Source: Balneolales bacterium
Lineage (GTDB): Bacteria > Bacteroidota > Rhodothermia > Balneolales > Natronogracilivirgulaceae
DNA: 15,815 nt
Direction: 5' to 3'
Assembly (NCBI GenBank): GCA_007135895.1
Contig: SLHZ01000297.1
Coordinates: forward strand, 1-15,815
How positions within the stretch are numbered: position 1 is the first letter of the stretch; each line of letters opens with the position of its first letter. The notes below the pieces were generated by a model. The model was not told the DNA's origin. It did not search any database and worked only from the letters and a program-made list of their open reading frames with translations. The translations under genes and the position numbers were made by a program. This document shows positions 14,825 through 15,815 of this stretch, in pieces.

Positions 14825-15815
14825 ATGAAAAAGATTTCGGAGCATAAAGAGCTGACCATGTCGCTGGCATGCGGGTTTCTGCTGTTGGGAGCCTGGCTTT
14901 ACGAGGTGCTGGGTGACCCTTCACAGCCCCGGCCTGTAGCCGTGTATCTCATGGCCTATTTTTTCGGGGGTTATGATGCATTTTTCCACATGCTCAAAAG
15001 CCTGCGGAATCGCACATTCGACATTGATTTGCTGATGCTGGTGGCCGCTGCGGGCGCTGCAGTGCTGGGTGCCTGGGCTGAAGGCGCCCTGCTTCTGTTT
15101 CTGTTCAGTCTGGGCCATGCCCTCGAGCATTATGCCATGGGTCGGGCCCGCAAGGCGATCCAGGCCCTCTCGGAGCTGGCTCCGACCATGGCTGTTGTGC
15201 GCAGGGATGGCAGGGAGTCTACCGTGGGGGTGGAAGAACTGCTGCCCGGCGATCTTGTGATCGTCCGCCCGGGTGAGCGTCTGCCCGCCGATGGATTTGT
15301 TGCCGTTGGCCGCAGCAGTGTGAATCAGGCGCCCATAACCGGTGAAAGCATTCCGGTGGACAAGGAGCCTGTGATGGCAGAAATAATCCATTCTTTTGAG
15401 GAAAAGATGTCGGTTTCGGCAGATCGTGTGGATGAATGGCTCCGGCGGCACAGCGATAGACTGGGGGCGGAGCACCGCATTTTTGCCGGGACGATCAACG
15501 GCGCCGGTGTACTGGAAGTCATGGTTACCACCCGGTCCGAGGACAGCACTCTGGCCAGAGTGGTGCGCATGGTCAACGAGGCGGAGACACAGAAGTCCCC
15601 CACACAGCGGTTTGCCGAGCGGTTCGAGCGTTACTTCGTCCCGGTGATACTGGTGTTTGTCGCTTTTCTTCACTTTGCATGGCTGGTGGTTGACGAGCCG
15701 TTTTCGGATTCGTTTTACCGGGCCATGGCCGTACTGGTGGCTGCCAGTCCCTGTGCACTGGCCATTTCCACACCCAGCGCCATCCTCAGCGGAGTGGCCC
15801 GGGCGGCCCGGCTCG
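14825..15815 (+). CDS. Heavy-metal translocating P-type ATPase (P1B, SPC motif), 3' end missing
   Basis: The N-terminal 330 residues of a metal-exporting P1B ATPase; the frame is open to the window edge. The N-terminus lacks an HMA metal-binding domain and goes straight into membrane helices (about 12-30, 38-55, 66-100). The segment SLGHALEHYAMGRARKAI follows, characteristic of this group. The actuator domain spans about 115-260 with TGES at 172-175. The transmembrane metal site reads SPC at 308-310 rather than CPC, which places it in the P1B-4-like group (CoaT, CtpD, PfeT) that exports Co2+, Fe2+ or Zn2+. Between the PVDKEP of the actuator loop and the FAGTING that normally follows almost directly there are about 35 extra residues (183-217), rich in E, R and H. 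The phosphorylation site (DKTG) lies beyond the window. No clear Shine-Dalgarno precedes the ATG; a second ATG at codon 12 is possible. Confidence 0.9.
   Translation, partial: MKKISEHKELTMSLACGFLLLGAWLYEVLGDPSQPRPVAVYLMAYFFGGYDAFFHMLKSLRNRTFDIDLLMLVAAAGAAVLGAWAEGALLLFLFSLGHALEHYAMGRARKAIQALSELAPTMAVVRRDGRESTVGVEELLPGDLVIVRPGERLPADGFVAVGRSSVNQAPITGESIPVDKEPVMAEIIHSFEEKMSVSADRVDEWLRRHSDRLGAEHRIFAGTINGAGVLEVMVTTRSEDSTLARVVRMVNEAETQKSPTQRFAERFERYFVPVILVFVAFLHFAWLVVDEPFSDSFYRAMAVLVAASPCALAISTPSAILSGVARAARL

Noticed and set aside
14921..15673. A 250-codon open frame on the minus strand at the right end
   Set aside because: It is antisense to the P-type ATPase, which shows TGES, SPC and FAGTING motifs in the correct order on the plus strand; the minus frame is His/Gln rich without a pattern.

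Overview
The window looks like an ordinary chromosomal segment of a Gram-negative bacterium from the Bacteroidota/Rhodothermota/Balneolota side of the tree. The grounds are a SusC/RagA-like TonB-dependent receptor with an N-terminal carboxypeptidase-regulatory-like domain, a DUF5117-type secreted zinc metalloprotease, several lipoproteins, moderate GC content and mostly weak Shine-Dalgarno sequences. The phylum is an inference from gene content; the genus cannot be read from this sequence. No tRNA, rRNA, CRISPR array, insertion sequence or phage gene is visible, and no base-composition break suggests recent transfer.

Layout. Positions 2-2025 (+) hold the 3' two thirds of a Na+/phosphate cotransporter with a PhoU-like tail, followed by three very small genes (1446, 1749, 1825), two of them membrane proteins of unknown function. 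They run tail-to-tail into a minus-strand block at 2019-8292: a TonB-dependent receptor, an acyl-ACP thioesterase and a secreted HEXXH metalloprotease. The receptor is divergent from a small exported protein with a histidine-triad motif (8446-8703, +), which ends at a clear terminator and is followed by a four-helix membrane protein (8911-9291, +).

From 9309 to 14638 all genes are on the minus strand. In transcription order they are a soluble REC-histidine-kinase hybrid, a beta-carbonic anhydrase with a good rho-independent terminator behind it, then a compact unit of AbgT-family transporter, lipoprotein cyclophilin and lipoprotein glycerophosphodiesterase; the last two overlap by ATGA. The window closes with the 5' part of a P1B-type heavy-metal ATPase (14825 to the edge, +), divergent from the kinase and missed by a search for closed reading frames because its stop lies outside.

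Functionally the segment is a mix of envelope and homeostasis genes: phosphate and aryl-amino-acid transport, CO2/bicarbonate interconversion, fatty-acid release, periplasmic folding and proteolysis, phosphodiester scavenging and metal efflux. I see no defence island or other coherent new multi-gene system. The most interesting items are a degenerate 9-bp minisatellite coding for a Thr/Ser/Gly linker in the TonB receptor, the miniature histidine-triad protein facing that receptor, an extra segment of about 35 residues in the actuator domain of the metal ATPase, and the cluster of overlapping tiny genes behind the phosphate transporter.
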